The translations under genes and the position numbers were made by a program. Under the pieces are notes generated by a model. It made no database searches, had not been told where the DNA came from, and saw only the letters and a list, made by a program, of their open reading frames with translations. A DNA stretch of 64,000 nt, taken from positions 62,001-126,000 of the forward strand of contig JABYQQ010000029.1 in assembly GCA_022605405.1 (NCBI GenBank), read 5' to 3'. Positions 46,601 through 57,887 of this stretch are shown here, in pieces. Source of the DNA: Earliella scabrosa (lineage: Eukaryota > Basidiomycota > Agaricomycetes > Polyporales > Polyporaceae). Each line of letters starts with the position of its first letter. The first letter of the stretch is position 1.

Positions 46601-47539
46601 ATGGCCGCACCTACGACCTGGTTGATTACGGGGCATGTACCTTCGAGTTGCACCAATCAACCATTGTGCTTACACGCTCTTTTCCAGGACATCTCGGGGC
46701 ATCGGCCTCGAGTTGACTAGACAGCTCCTGACAAACCCGTCCAACATCGTCGTCGCGACGTGTAGGAACCCCTCAGGCGCAACCGAGCTGCGAGCGTTAG
46801 GTGATACGGCGAAGGGTACGCTGCACATACTCGCCCTTGACGTAGCCAGCGAGTCGTCCATCAAGGAGTCGGTGGGAGTTGTGAAGAAGCTGCTGGGAGA
46901 GGACGCAGGGCTCGATTACCTCTACAACAACGCGGCGATAGTGAGTACACTCCCCTACTGCCATCACACCAACTTTGTCCCAACTCCTTGCGCAGAACGA
47001 GTCCAACGACTCTGCGTTTACGTTTGACCCCGACGTCTTGAGGCGCACGATAGAGTCAAACCTCATCGGCCCGGGTCTCCTCGCTCAGGCCTACCTCCCA
47101 CTCCTGGAGAAGGGCCAGAAGAAGACGATCATCAACATGTCGAGTGGCCTAGCCAGCATCGGCCTCGATCTCGGCGGTAAATCCACAACGTACAGCATCA
47201 GTAAGACGGCACTGAACATGCTCGTACGTTCATCCCAACCGCACGCTCGAAACGACTGCTCACGTTGTGTCATCTCGCAGACGTACAAGCAGAAAGTCGA
47301 GCGACCCGACTTCACCGTCATCGCGCTCGACCCTGGCTGGGTCAAGACCCGTACGTATAGGCGTCCCGGGACCCGGGTATCTTCTGACTGACGATGTTCG
47401 GCATGTAGATATGGGAGGCGAAGGCGCGCAGCTTGACCCGGAGTTCAGCGTGTCGCATATCATCAAGACACTCGCCTCGCTGACGCACGAGGACAGTGGG
47501 AAGTTCTTCACCTATGCCGGAAAGGAGATTCCCTGGTGA
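46601..47539 (+). CDS. Short-chain dehydrogenase/reductase (SDR), 237 aa
   Basis: Five exons join in frame: 46601-46632, 46688-46940, 46996-47223, 47281-47350 and 47409-47539 (714 nt with TGA). NAD(P)-binding TGTSRGIG at residues 10-17, NNAA in the place of the NNAG motif, catalytic Ser144/145 (NMSSGLAS), Tyr161 and Lys165 (YSISK). The length is that of a classical SDR, and the sequence resembles the fungal group annotated as carbonyl reductases (C-factor-like). Intron 1 begins GCATGT, a GC-AG intron; the dead paralog has GTATGT at the same site. Substrate cannot be told. Flanked by F-box genes on the opposite strand. Confidence 0.9.
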
Positions 47540-47731
47540 TCCTGTAGAGTACAACCATCTTCACGCGCAATGTATCATAGCCCCGAGAGTTGAAGCATTC
47601 GTTCAAGACGTTGTTCTACAGCAACGACACTATGCACACTACAGCGAGTGCAAAATCCGAGCGCAGTCCGCCTATCTCGCACTTATCGAGGATCTGGAAA
47701 CGCAATCAGCGGACAGTCAAAATCCGAGTCT

Positions 47732-49336
47732 CTAAACTCGGTACTCACTTTCCGACCACAGAGGCCAGTTCGTATGGACGTGCTGATAGGCCGCCGGCAC
47801 GTCCAGAACCCAGTCTGACGAGATCCAAGCAGGAAGTCGCACTTCCTCGCACACAAACTCCTCGACCCAATTCTCTAGCGCGAAGACGTCCGCGAGCATA
47901 TCCAGCTCGAGAGCCGGATCGTATCCGACGATGAGCCGTCGAATCGGACGCGTCCGCTGGCGTGCATACAAGACTCGATGAAGGTAGTCGACACTCGTCA
48001 AGTACCGAGGAATGTAGATGCACAGCGTCTCAAGGAGTGGGCAGCTGGGTGCCGTGCCGTCGCCTTCGGGGATGAGCGGTGCGAGGATGCCCTCCAGATG
48101 GCTCTGGAGTACAGGGGGGACCGTGGTGAAGAGACTGAGCACGAGCGTCGTGGGATACGTGATAACCAGCGTCTTCACGTTGGGGAAGCCCGAGAGAATC
48201 GGCTGGAGTCCTGCAATGCGCGGGTAGTCGTGCTTGTATAGGCACAACGACAGCTCCTCGATGCGTGCGAAGAGTGGCGACGACGAGAGGAGAGCAAGTA
48301 GCTCCTTCCAGTCTTCCGCGCAGGTGACTGAGGGGAGGAAGGACACCGAGCCTGTCTCCCCGACCAGCTGCATGAGGTTCCGACCTGAGCAGTCGAGCCG
48401 CATCCGCGTATAGTGCTGGTCACCTTGCAAGCACTCCAACAGCGCCGCGATGGAGTCTTCTCCGGACGTCCTGAGCGGTGCGCAGTAGCGATGGCACGAG
48501 GGTGGCACGATGATGGCGGAGGTGACTCGTCGGATGGCAGAGATGATCGACTGCTCTCCGTACGCATCAAAGGCGAGGCGTCGCAGTCGCCCCAAGGCGA
48601 CCGTCTGAGGCTGAGCAACTGTCCGCTGCCCGTTGACCCTATCGCGCGATTCAGCGCTCCTGTGTATGTCCGCACCAAGAACGTACAGTTCCTCGAGGAG
48701 CGGGCTCCCCGCGAGGAACGAAACGAGGTCATCGATGTTCCACCACCCGCTTGTGGTCCAGGTTGGATATTTTGCGTACATCCCGACGACCGCAAAGCGA
48801 GTGAGCGCGGGGAACCGCGCCTGGGGTACGTAGCAGTGGATCTGGTCGAGGTACAGCGACTTCAGTCTCTCGCTGTGGCAGCAGAGGAAGGTTTCAAGCT
48901 GCCCGCGGACACAGTGTTGCAGCGGCCCAGCGATCTTGCAGTGTTCAAGCGAGCCGGCATGGACGCGTTCGAGTCGTGGTATGTCGGCATCGAGGTGGAG
49001 CTGCCGTATGCGAGATGCACAAGTCCAGATGCAAGCAGTCACATCGGTTGTCCTGTGAAATACAGAGTGGATGTGTATAGAGAGGAGTGTGGTCGAAGCA
49101 CGTTCGCGGACGTGTCGGGACTGGAGGTCGGTTAAGCTGAGGTTCGCCCATAGTCCTGGATTGGCAAGCGCCACGTCTCTCCAACGGCGGCATACGAGAA
49201 GAAGCGGTTTGAGATCCTGAAGTTTATAGATGTGGTATGGCCAAATGACTGGGAACTGCGCTCGTACGGGCACTACTGTAGGGGTCAACGAGAAGATGCG
49301 CACGAGCAACTCAGGGGGTAGACGGTTGATGGGCAC
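47732..49336 (-). CDS. F-box/LRR-like protein, copy D
   Basis: Main exon of about 534 codons with F-box PINRLPPELLVRIFSL, then VCRRWRDVALANPGLW and a long C-terminal region. Its end (IRRLIVGYDPALELDMLADV, VPAAYQHVHTNWPLW) is recognisably paralogous to copies A and B. The frame stays open upstream to LLFLRNILLEGASTAEEL after a TATAG acceptor (near 49,405). An ATG exon at 49,530-49,639 (MAALDTSIESLQLV) ending at a GTGAGC donor is probably the first coding exon, though its phase implies an additional small exon. A run of ten or more G occurs near 49,440 within the intron. Confidence 0.82.
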   Translation of the reverse strand: MPINRLPPELLVRIFSLTPTVVPVRAQFPVIWPYHIYKLQDLKPLLLVCRRWRDVALANPGLWANLSLTDLQSRHVRERASTTLLSIHIHSVFHRTTDVTACIWTCASRIRQLHLDADIPRLERVHAGSLEHCKIAGPLQHCVRGQLETFLCCHSERLKSLYLDQIHCYVPQARFPALTRFAVVGMYAKYPTWTTSGWWNIDDLVSFLAGSPLLEELYVLGADIHRSAESRDRVNGQRTVAQPQTVALGRLRRLAFDAYGEQSIISAIRRVTSAIIVPPSCHRYCAPLRTSGEDSIAALLECLQGDQHYTRMRLDCSGRNLMQLVGETGSVSFLPSVTCAEDWKELLALLSSSPLFARIEELSLCLYKHDYPRIAGLQPILSGFPNVKTLVITYPTTLVLSLFTTVPPVLQSHLEGILAPLIPEGDGTAPSCPLLETLCIYIPRYLTSVDYLHRVLYARQRTRPIRRLIVGYDPALELDMLADVFALENWVEEFVCEEVRLPAWISSDWVLDVPAAYQHVHTNWPLWSESEYRV

Positions 49337-50026
49337 CGCGGCGTTGTACAGCTCTTCAGCAGTAGATGCTCCTTCCAGCAGAATGTTCCGGAGAAAAAGT
49401 AGCTATAAATCGTGGTTTTGTCACAAATGCAACTCGCGGGGGGGGGGACTAGTAGATGCCCTACCTCGCTTAGATACCTTGCATGACGCGTCAGCACCGT
49501 GCGCGGTGGATCATAAGAGTTGAGCTCACCGTTTGCTCTCTCTGGGTGCCTGTAAGAGTCGCTGTAGTTGATCTCCTCCACTGGCTACGATGTCTGTCAC
49601 TAGCTGCAGAGACTCGATGGAGGTGTCCAGCGCCGCCATGCTCGGCCGAGTGCTCTTATGCTCGGTGTAGTATAAATGCCCTGTCCTGCGTGACCCAAAT
49701 GAGATACACATAAGCTACCCACATCTTGAAGCTCACCAGATGACCCCACGCGTCCGTTCTATTGTTGAGGTGAGAGGCGGACTCGGAGTACGAGTGCAAT
49801 GAGCCGCGTCGAACCGAACCAAAACCGAACTTACCGCAGTTGCGGCTTGGCGCTCCGGCCCGTCCGGACCGAGGCGTGCGGCAGATTGAGAGGCATGCTC
49901 GGAATATACGCTGAAAATCCTACTGTATTCTCTCTCTCTCGCTCTCAGTCAAATAGAGGTAAAGAAACATCGATTGAATATACACACAGTACTTCGGCGG
50001 TGGCGACGGTTTCTGCTCTGCCGACT

Positions 50027-52314
50027 CTACTGATAGTGTCGTGCCTCCAGCAGGACAGGTAACTCCGGCCTCGACGCGAGGACATAGTCCTTATATCCCT
50101 CCGCGTACTCCCTAGGGTCCCACCCTTCTCGCAGTTTGACGTCAAACTTCTGCACCAGCGTACTCACCACCGTGCGCAGTGTCAGAAGCGCGAGGCTCCT
50201 CCCGGGACAGTTCATAGGTCCGTAGGAGAACGGGTTGAACGCGCTCTCATTGTGCTTGAAGTCAAGGCTAGCGTGCACACCGAGACCCTTGAGCGTTGAT
50301 GGAGTCGTGGAAGCATACTCTCCCTTGGGGAGACACTGGATGGCGCTTTCCAGCGAGAGATGGCCCGAAGCCACCAGCCATCGCTCGGGCCAGAACGTAT
50401 CAGGGAACGAGAAGTTACGAGAGTCGCGGTAGAGCGAATAGAACGGAATCCAGAAGGTCGTTCCTGGAGGTATGACCCTGCACGACAGGTTAGCTCGTGA
50501 CTGAACGGAGGTCTGAGTTGAATGATGTACGTACGCTGTACCTGCATGGACGGCAGTGCCATGGGGCGGAACCCACCGTGATCCTCCACTCGGGGATGGC
50601 GGGAACATGCGCATCGACTCGTTTCTGAGTCATGACGTTCATCCGTGAGTACGCGACCTCTTCGAGATGCGTCAGCACTAGTTACTCACATCACCGCATT
50701 GAGATAGGGCATCGCGTGGTGATTGTCGCCATCGAGGGCATCTACGCCGGCGAAGTAGAATTCGTCGACCTCCGCTTTCAGACAAGCATACGCGTCCGGA
50801 TAAGTGGCGAGGCAGAAGAACACGCTCGTCAGCGCGCTCGAGGTCGTGTCTGCACCAGCGATGATGGCATGGATGCCGTCATTGCGGAGCTGTTGTAGCG
50901 GCGGGCTTGGTTTGTCCGGCAGGTCTTCGTTTGTCTGCGAGATTGTTGGTCGTTAGGCTAGGGTTGATTGAACATATGTCCAGCGCGCACGCACTATGTA
51001 ATAAAAAATGTCGCGACTCTTGGAGCCCCGTCGGAGTCGTTCATCCGTCCGTTTGTACGCGAAGGTCATCAGAGCATGCAGCAGGCTTCCAAGTCCCGGG
51101 AGGCGTGCAACGAGAATTCCGAGCCAGGGAACGTGACCGAAAAAGGTGCTGAATCTGTCCAGGGTTATTCGTGAGCGACAGAGTGGAAGCCGTCACTGTA
51201 CAAGACGCACAGTACACCATGTGCAATCTTCGCCATATGGTCGTCCGGGTCCCCGTTGCGGAGAAGGCCTGCGTCAACACCGAACCTGGAGGCGGTCAGC
51301 AAGGACACTCTAGGGGGATCTCGGGGGCGGAGAACGTACGTCATCTCACAGACAAAGTCATGGCTTCGGATGTATCGTCAGCGGCACAATAGCAGTCCAG
51401 GACAGAGAGCTCACGTGAAGTAGTTGAGCCACATATCCAGCGACACCTCTCCCTGCTGCTCAGCGAGTCTCTCCACCAACACCCGCGCCCAGGCGACCAT
51501 GATTTGCGCGTGCTCCTTCACAGCCACAGTACTCAGTGCGCGGTTCCAGGCCCGACGTTGGGATTGGTGCGTCCCAAGCTCCATTACTCCAATCAAGGGC
51601 ATGTGGACGTCGCTCCCGGTAGCATCCAGGCTCGCACCAATGACGTCTGGGTCCGCAAGTCAGTATACGAGCCTCTGTCATAATCCGCATCACATACAAG
51701 GGCTCTTTGGTACTCCGGGCGTACCGTGAGTTGGTCGAATGGCCGCCGGATCGCAGATGGACAGTTCGTTCGGCCCTTGTCGCAGACGTCAGTCGAAGCA
51801 AGACAACGCATGCGAAGATGGAATGGACACGATCCGATTTCGACAGACGTACCAATCCGGACTACCTCGCCGAGACGTTCGTGCATTGCTTTGAGGCGGT
51901 AGTGCGAGTATCCGGATAGGTTCTCGCAGGCCCAGACGAACTTCGATATCTTGTACCGAACCGGCCCCGAATAGCGCGCGAGAGGGTGGAGTGGTGACAA
52001 GCGATAGCATATCACGCAGAGCCCCAACATAGAGAGATAGGAGCCGTAGCACCACCACACGCTGGGAGACGCGACCTCAAGACGCTCGACAACAGCGTGG
52101 ATGACGAAGGGCGGGATGAGGAGGAGGGTAGCATGCGCAATGAGCGAGTATGGTTCGTATGTGCGGAAGATCTGGTGAGCGATCTAGGAGAAGTACGATA
52201 GTCAGTCCAAAAAACCCAATTGAGTAAAGGGATATCGGCTTTCACCAGTGCTAGGACCACCAGTATTACAAAGGTGGGGCTCCGGCCGTGGATTGGCTCG
52301 TATTCCGATGCCAT
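50027..52314 (-). CDS. Cytochrome P450 monooxygenase (microsomal, basidiomycete type)
   Basis: Multi-exon gene starting at MASEYEPIHGRSPTF (ATG at 52,314). N-terminal hydrophobic segments (FVILVVLAL, HATLLLIPPFVIHAVV, YGSYLSMLGLCVICY) anchor it in the ER, followed by the hinge LSPLHPLARYSGPV. Then VVRIGPNELSI, the C-helix RRAWNRAL, the I-helix AGADTTSS, the K-helix E-S-M-R after PYLNAV, PERW, and the heme loop FSYGPMNCPGR with the Cys thiolate. All key P450 motifs are present and introns of about 50-65 bp fit, so the gene looks functional. It resembles CYP families expanded in wood- and litter-decay fungi (CYP5144-like by overall look); substrate unknown. The 289-bp MITE lies about 180 bp upstream of the ATG. 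Confidence 0.88.
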
Positions 52315-52493
52315 GGCCAGATTTGTTGACCAAGTAGAGCAGATGCTGGGTTGAAGAAGAGATATGTGTCAACTTTGCAAATGAGAGAATCGAATCGATA
52401 GGCAAGGAGAGCGAAGTCGGAAGAACTCAGATGCCCATTCGACTAGCCAGGTGGATGTCTTATATATGATTTGCCACTGACCCTCGTAACGAT

Positions 52494-52782
52494 CACGAGG
52501 GGCAATGGCCAATATTCGGGTCCGGAACAGCCCTGTGAAATGACCGTGACTGGACTCCTGTCACGGTCCTGTTTACAAGGCTGGTTCAGGTCCCGAACTT
52601 GGCTGACGTAACGTTAAGACCCGGTACTAATGGGCATTCAACCCGTAATTACTGAGGGTAAGTCTTACGTAATGCCTTTTCCGGACCTGAACCAGCCTTG
52701 TAACTAGGACCGTGACAGGAGTACAATTCCGGTCATTTCACAAGGCTGTTCCGGACACTAACATTCGGCATTGCCCCTCGTG
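52494..52782. mobile_element. MITE-like element with about 115-bp terminal inverted repeats
   Basis: The left arm (CACGAGGGGCAATG, TCCGGAACAGCC, GTGAAATGACC, CTCCTGTCACGGTCCT, TTACAAGGCTGGTTCAGGTC) reappears in reverse complement in the same order on the right, ending CATTGCCCCTCGTG. The arms meet in a short unique centre. Both outer ends touch GAT, a possible 3-bp target duplication; CAC termini with a 3-bp duplication would fit a CACTA-type derivative. No coding capacity. Confidence 0.85.
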
Positions 52783-53368
52783 GATGTGTCGCAGGACGAG
52801 GTCCGCGACGATCGTCAATTCCGTCATACCATCGTAGACCTGTACAGCTGCGGCACGGTGTGGGTACTCATGGGACCACTTCGCAGAAGGTCGTCGATGA
52901 CGAAACGGAAGCACCCATTGCAGCGGAGAAGAGAAGATGCACGATTTGAGTCGTAACAAGGCAGGAATGGCCTGGTGTGGCAGCGATGAGATCCGCTGGT
53001 ATGTTGGCGCAGACGCGCGCCACCGAGGAGCACGATGCGACAGACGTACGGTTAAGTCGCACTGACTAGTTCGCGACCATGCCTTGAAGGTACAATGTTC
53101 AAGCGGACAAGCATTCGTTCGTGCTAAGCACTGACGGGCTGCTTGTAAAATGCCACGTTCGTAGTGATTGCTCATCGTCCCGCAGGACTGAGACTCCATT
53201 CATCATTCCTCAGGAAATCTAGCACGTTGAACGGATGAGTACGATACACGGGAGGCAAGAGTCATATGATCACGCACCCTACGACCACCGAATGGACCTG
53301 CTTTGCACATAAACGAGCGCATGATCTCGAAGACGCGCACTGGAGGTGCCGGCCAGCATTACGACGTT
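52783..53368. other. Intergenic, no supported gene
   Basis: A 153-codon minus-strand frame (52,738-53,199) overlaps the MITE edge and has no recognisable motif. I treat the stretch as non-coding. Confidence 0.4.
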
Positions 53369-55081
53369 CTAGTAGTTAAAGTTCTTCGTCGCCGGTATCT
53401 CCCACCACGCGGTCCCTACCTCCAATGGCCACAAATGCCAACTCCCGCCTGTAAGGTGCTCCTCGATTCCGTCGGTCATAACGTTGACGTGCTCGACGAA
53501 CACGCATTTCTCGGCATGCGGACGAACCCTCGAACTCGGGAAGAACGCGCAGGACCCGGGCGGATGACGCCCATGGTCCCAGTGCACGACACGGAGGAAG
53601 AGCCGGATACGCTCTACGCCGGCCACGGTTCGCGCCCGCGGCGCAAGCACCTCTTCGAGGAGCTCCGCAAGCTCAGCTTCGTCGTTGTCCAGGTACAGCG
53701 AGAGCGAGTCCAACGCCGGGAACGGGATAAATCCATCTGTCGTTGCACAGAGCGGCTCGAGCAGGCGGCGGACGGGCTCGGAGCAGTTGACCTCGTCTGC
53801 CCACCCCCGGCGGATGGCGAGCGTGAGTGTGCGGAGTGGATGTCCGATCGACAGCGCGGAGAGCGCGATAGGGAATCCCTTCGAGAGTTCTTCGCATGCG
53901 CCGGATATGTTCAGCCCGAAGCTCTCGACGTGCTCGATGAGAGGCGAGCTGGTAAACGAATGCCACAGAGCCATGTCTTGAATGCTGACGTCGCGAATCT
54001 CGAGACAGATCGTTGTAGTGCCGCCCGGGAGCGTGGAAGCGACTTCGAGGGCCATGTGGACCTTGGTGCTATTCTGGTAGATGGTGTCGAGATGGAGGCA
54101 CATCTTGGTGAACGAAGGTCCTCCAGGCAATCCTTGAAGCATCCCGGCGAGCTTGTCAAGGAACCGAGGCGTCCAAAGGGTGTACGTGATTTCAATCCGA
54201 ATCGAGGGGGAGGTGACGAGATGGGAGAGAAACGAGGCCAAGCTGGCGATATCTACATCCCACCAGCCGTAGCACGAGAATTGGCGTAGGTTTACGACCG
54301 TAGTGAGGCTGAGCGGCTCGATTGTCTCCGATGTTGAGACAATATGCAAATTGCGGAGGTAAAACGCTTCAAGCCGGGGCGTGCCGGACAGCAGCTCGAG
54401 GAGGGATCGGGCGTCGACATCGGGATAGTCCCCTCTGGTGGTCGAGTACAACCCGCATAGAACCAGTCGGGTCAGGTTTGGAAACTGCAGGCGGGGCAGA
54501 GTCGATCCGACATTGAGGAGGAGTGACCGGAGACCTCTCCCGATGGCGCCGAAGAAAGGCGAGGAAGCGAGGTGCGCGTATGCACGCTTGGATGGTCGAG
54601 TAACGGAGCAATGCTCGAGCACTGGTAGAGCATTCGTATCCAGCTTTGCGAGCCACGAGCGAAACATCTTCTCGCCTTCCTCGGACAGATCCCCAACGAT
54701 GTGTAGTTGGCGAACCCTGCTCGCATTCGCGCGGAGCAGCGTTTGGACTTGGGTGCTGAACGTTCCGGTTGCGTAGACATCGAGAGGGACGGAGGAGGCA
54801 TCATGATGCGGAATGACCGCAGTACCGTCGTATCGATGATCAGGGCTTTCCCAGTAGGTCGACCAGAGCGACGGCGTCTCGAGTGCAATCGCTCGCCAAT
54901 GGCGGCAGACACGTAGAAGAACGGCGAGATGGGTGATGTTGGGAATCTCGAAGGGCCACACATCGGGTCCAAAGTAGACGTCGCTCATGACCTGGGTCTT
55001 GGGGACCTGAGCGAATATTGCCACCAAGATTTCCGCAGGGAGGCGGTTGATCGAAGGAGTCGCATTACTTTCCGCCGACAT
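53369..55081 (-). CDS. F-box/LRR-like protein, copy E
   Basis: About 570 codons from MSAESNATPSINRLPAEI. F-box SINRLPAEILVAIFAQVP, then LRVCRHWRAIALETPSLW, then repeated Leu-rich strands (LQFPNLTRLVLCGLYS, LRQFSCYGWWDVDI, LRTLTLAIRRGWADEV). The start, about 15 residues before the F-box, is acceptable and in good context, though other family members have an extra 5' exon. More distant from copies A, B and D than those are from each other. Likely an SCF adaptor. Confidence 0.85.
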   Translation of the reverse strand: MSAESNATPSINRLPAEILVAIFAQVPKTQVMSDVYFGPDVWPFEIPNITHLAVLLRVCRHWRAIALETPSLWSTYWESPDHRYDGTAVIPHHDASSVPLDVYATGTFSTQVQTLLRANASRVRQLHIVGDLSEEGEKMFRSWLAKLDTNALPVLEHCSVTRPSKRAYAHLASSPFFGAIGRGLRSLLLNVGSTLPRLQFPNLTRLVLCGLYSTTRGDYPDVDARSLLELLSGTPRLEAFYLRNLHIVSTSETIEPLSLTTVVNLRQFSCYGWWDVDIASLASFLSHLVTSPSIRIEITYTLWTPRFLDKLAGMLQGLPGGPSFTKMCLHLDTIYQNSTKVHMALEVASTLPGGTTTICLEIRDVSIQDMALWHSFTSSPLIEHVESFGLNISGACEELSKGFPIALSALSIGHPLRTLTLAIRRGWADEVNCSEPVRRLLEPLCATTDGFIPFPALDSLSLYLDNDEAELAELLEEVLAPRARTVAGVERIRLFLRVVHWDHGRHPPGSCAFFPSSRVRPHAEKCVFVEHVNVMTDGIEEHLTGGSWHLWPLEVGTAWWEIPATKNFNY

Positions 55082-57887
55082 CGCGTGGCTGCTGGGCGCA
55101 GGAGATGAGCTATATCCAATCGGTGGAGACCTCAGCTAAGCCACCTCACTTGTGTGCGCCAGAGTCAAAGTGGCGTGCCACAGGATAGTAGTAGCGAGCT
55201 CGAGGCGGCTTGGACTCGGAGTGGCTATGGATTGAACGGTCTGAAGCGCGAACTGTTGAGATGGACGGGATGCAATTGAATCATGGTCTGTCAGTTAGAG
55301 TGACAACCGTTGAGGATCTGCGTACTTCTGCTCACCGGGTCCGCGCTGAATTGGAGGAGGAGTTCCAAGATCCCTTGTCTCCCCTAGGCAGACGTTTGGA
55401 CGGACCTATTGAAGGGGGAAGGGACGGTCCTACAACCAAGATCCCTGCCTGAGCCCTGCTGAAGCGACGGGGAAGTGCCGAGATGCCGACTGAGCAGGCA
55501 CACCTCGGCAGCCGCTTCCAGACCCTAACCTTATCGCTAATACATCTCTCGCAACCAAACGCCTCAGTATTTTCGCACCCGTGCACTATCATCATATAGT
55601 CAACATGCTCAGCGTGAAGCTCACCCTATACGCGAGAAGGAACATGAGAGCGTGTATATTCCGATGCTAGCTACTAGCTTCTAGCCACCGAGGCTATCGT
55701 GCCTCGCCTATCTACTAGCATCCAAACGTCACGTAGCTACCTGCTCGCACCCGCCTGGGCTGCGGAGAGTCTATCTCCTCGACGCGGCAGTCGTGCCATC
55801 TGTCGCCGCAGATGCGTCCAGCGTATAGATATGTGGCTGACGGTAATCTTGGAGGTCGCCCACGGCAGTCGGACATGTCCGACGTCTCCGTCATGATGCT
55901 CAAGCGTGCCGCGTCGGACGAGAGGAGACTCGCGCGGTGGCCGCTGTGGTCGACCTCTGGGCTAAGCGGGCGCCGTTCGTTGTCGCTGTAATGTATCCCA
56001 ATGGACAACCGCTTCGGTTCGTCTTAGGGAGACTGAGTGCGGAGAGCCACGACCTCGCCAAGACGCAGATCTGTCAAGAAGTAGGTCAGTCAGTAGCAAG
56101 ACTACAAGCATGGATAACGCACTGGGCTCTTCCTCACTAGGAAGCTCATGTCCTCGTCGCGTGGAAGACGCAGCGGGAACTGGGTGCAGTCGCGACGGTC
56201 CAACGCGGAGACGACCAGGAGGATCAAGGCGGGAGGTCGTCTGGACGCTACCGCGTGTCCCACCCACATCGGTGACATGCGATCAGCCCTGACACTTGCT
56301 CGTCTCCTACGTCTCCTGTACATACATAACTAGGGCTGAGGTCTTGTGGCCACGAATGGTCCAACGCGACTCCGGGGGAGGAGCACCCAGACGAGCCGAA
56401 GTCGCGCTGGCTGGCATGGAGATGCGTTCCGAACTCGGGAGGGATGGGCAACGACGCTGGCGTCACGCGTGCGGCTGGACTGCGAAAACTGGCAAGGAGG
56501 ACGAGTACGGGCATGAGGTAGTCCGAACGACTCGCGACGGAACGGGGGAACTTCAACTCGCAGTCATGCTGGCAATCAACTTCGCAGCTCTGACTGGACG
56601 CTTGTATTAGCGCATGCACTGGTTGGGAGGACGTAGACGGCACCTAGGAAATGTCTGGCACCGTTGGGGTAAGGAGGACGGCCGCGAGGTGCGCTCCAGC
56701 CTTCCAGGGGACCTCATAACACGATAGGTAGGCGTCCGCGGGGAGTTCGCGTATCGCGCAGCCTTCTGTGTTCGTGTTGCTTGGCACAAGCCTGACGCCC
56801 CCGACGAGGGCTGGCATGCAACAGGGAGGTATGGACGGACGTCGAGGTGGTCGGAAGAGCAGCCAGGGCGACGAGGATGGTGCGAGCGGAAGGAGACGTA
56901 CTGGTCTATGCCCCACAGGATCCCGTTCTCTTCTGCCTCAAGAAGCCCTTCACCTTCCCCTCGTGGCAGCGTGCGCCGCGAACGGCGAGTCGACGATTTG
57001 ACGGGCAAGGCTTCCTCGGTGATTGCGTCGCGAGGATCTGGCATAGTGCTCGGGAGTCGGGACAGGACGAAGATCCCGCGAGCAGGACGCCGCGGCGTGG
57101 ACTCGATTATCATTGCACGAAACTATCGCTGACGAAGAGCATCCTATCGAGTCTATGAACAGGGCTCTGGCTGACGAACAGTTGCGTTCGTCAACGACTG
57201 GCGATGGATGATACGAAAAGACGGGGAGCGCACCGAATATCCCCCTCATAGAGGTCGCCCGGCCCTATCCCTCCGATCTCTCCATGGTACTCGCAGCCAG
57301 CGCAGACGCCCGTAATTCAGCGAACATCGTGTAGTCAATGGACAAGAACCAGTGAGAGCAAGCATGGACGTGAGTCGCGGTCAAGGAACAAGAGAGAAAA
57401 AAACGTCGACGCTACCAGCTGGACTCGTTCAACCGCGCTCACACGCACGCACAGCAGCTGGCTCTATGTCTTTTTATTACGGTTCTGTCGTTATACTAGA
57501 TACTCTGTAGATAGTCATCTGCAACCCTACGCCATAAACTGTATGTCGAATTAAGTGGATGATGCCGCAACACGTCGTGAGAAGACAGAACGTAAACGCG
57601 GCGCAGGGGAGGCAGGGTACATGTCAATCATGATAGTACTGCAAGACACGGGAGAGGAACGGACAACGAACGTGCACGACACGACGCCGGACGCGCAGCG
57701 CGTCCACAAAACGAGGGCTCGGAGCAGACTAGGGCGGATCTAGGATTGTGGCGGGGGTGGGTCAAGGAGCGGGTATGGGGTATGTGTGCGCTGAGAAAGA
57801 GACGCGGGATAGGAGTGACACCACAAAAGAGTTGCTGCTGCCTTCGTTCGCTACACGCTACCGGCCGGTCGTGCCGAGGACGTCCAT
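55082..57887. other. Long stretch without supported gene
   Basis: Frames of 60-170 codons occur on both strands between 55,200 and 57,250. A plus-strand piece near 56,550-56,600 (LQLAVMLAINFAALTG) faintly recalls a P450 I-helix neighbourhood, and surrounding frames are broken, so a decayed P450 is conceivable but unproved. The 3' part (57,250-57,887) is the downstream flank of the H+-ATPase gene and includes AT-rich sequence around 57,460-57,560. Confidence 0.35.

Noticed and set aside
48413..49135. 240-codon plus-strand open frame
   Set aside because: Antisense shadow of F-box copy D.
53303..54289. 328-codon plus-strand open frame
   Set aside because: Antisense shadow of F-box copy E, with low-complexity charged sequence and no motif.
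55700..57130. Decayed cytochrome P450 on the plus strand
   Set aside because: Only one helix-like segment recalls the family; no heme loop, PERF/PERW or ExxR motif was found in any frame, so it is not listed as a pseudogene.
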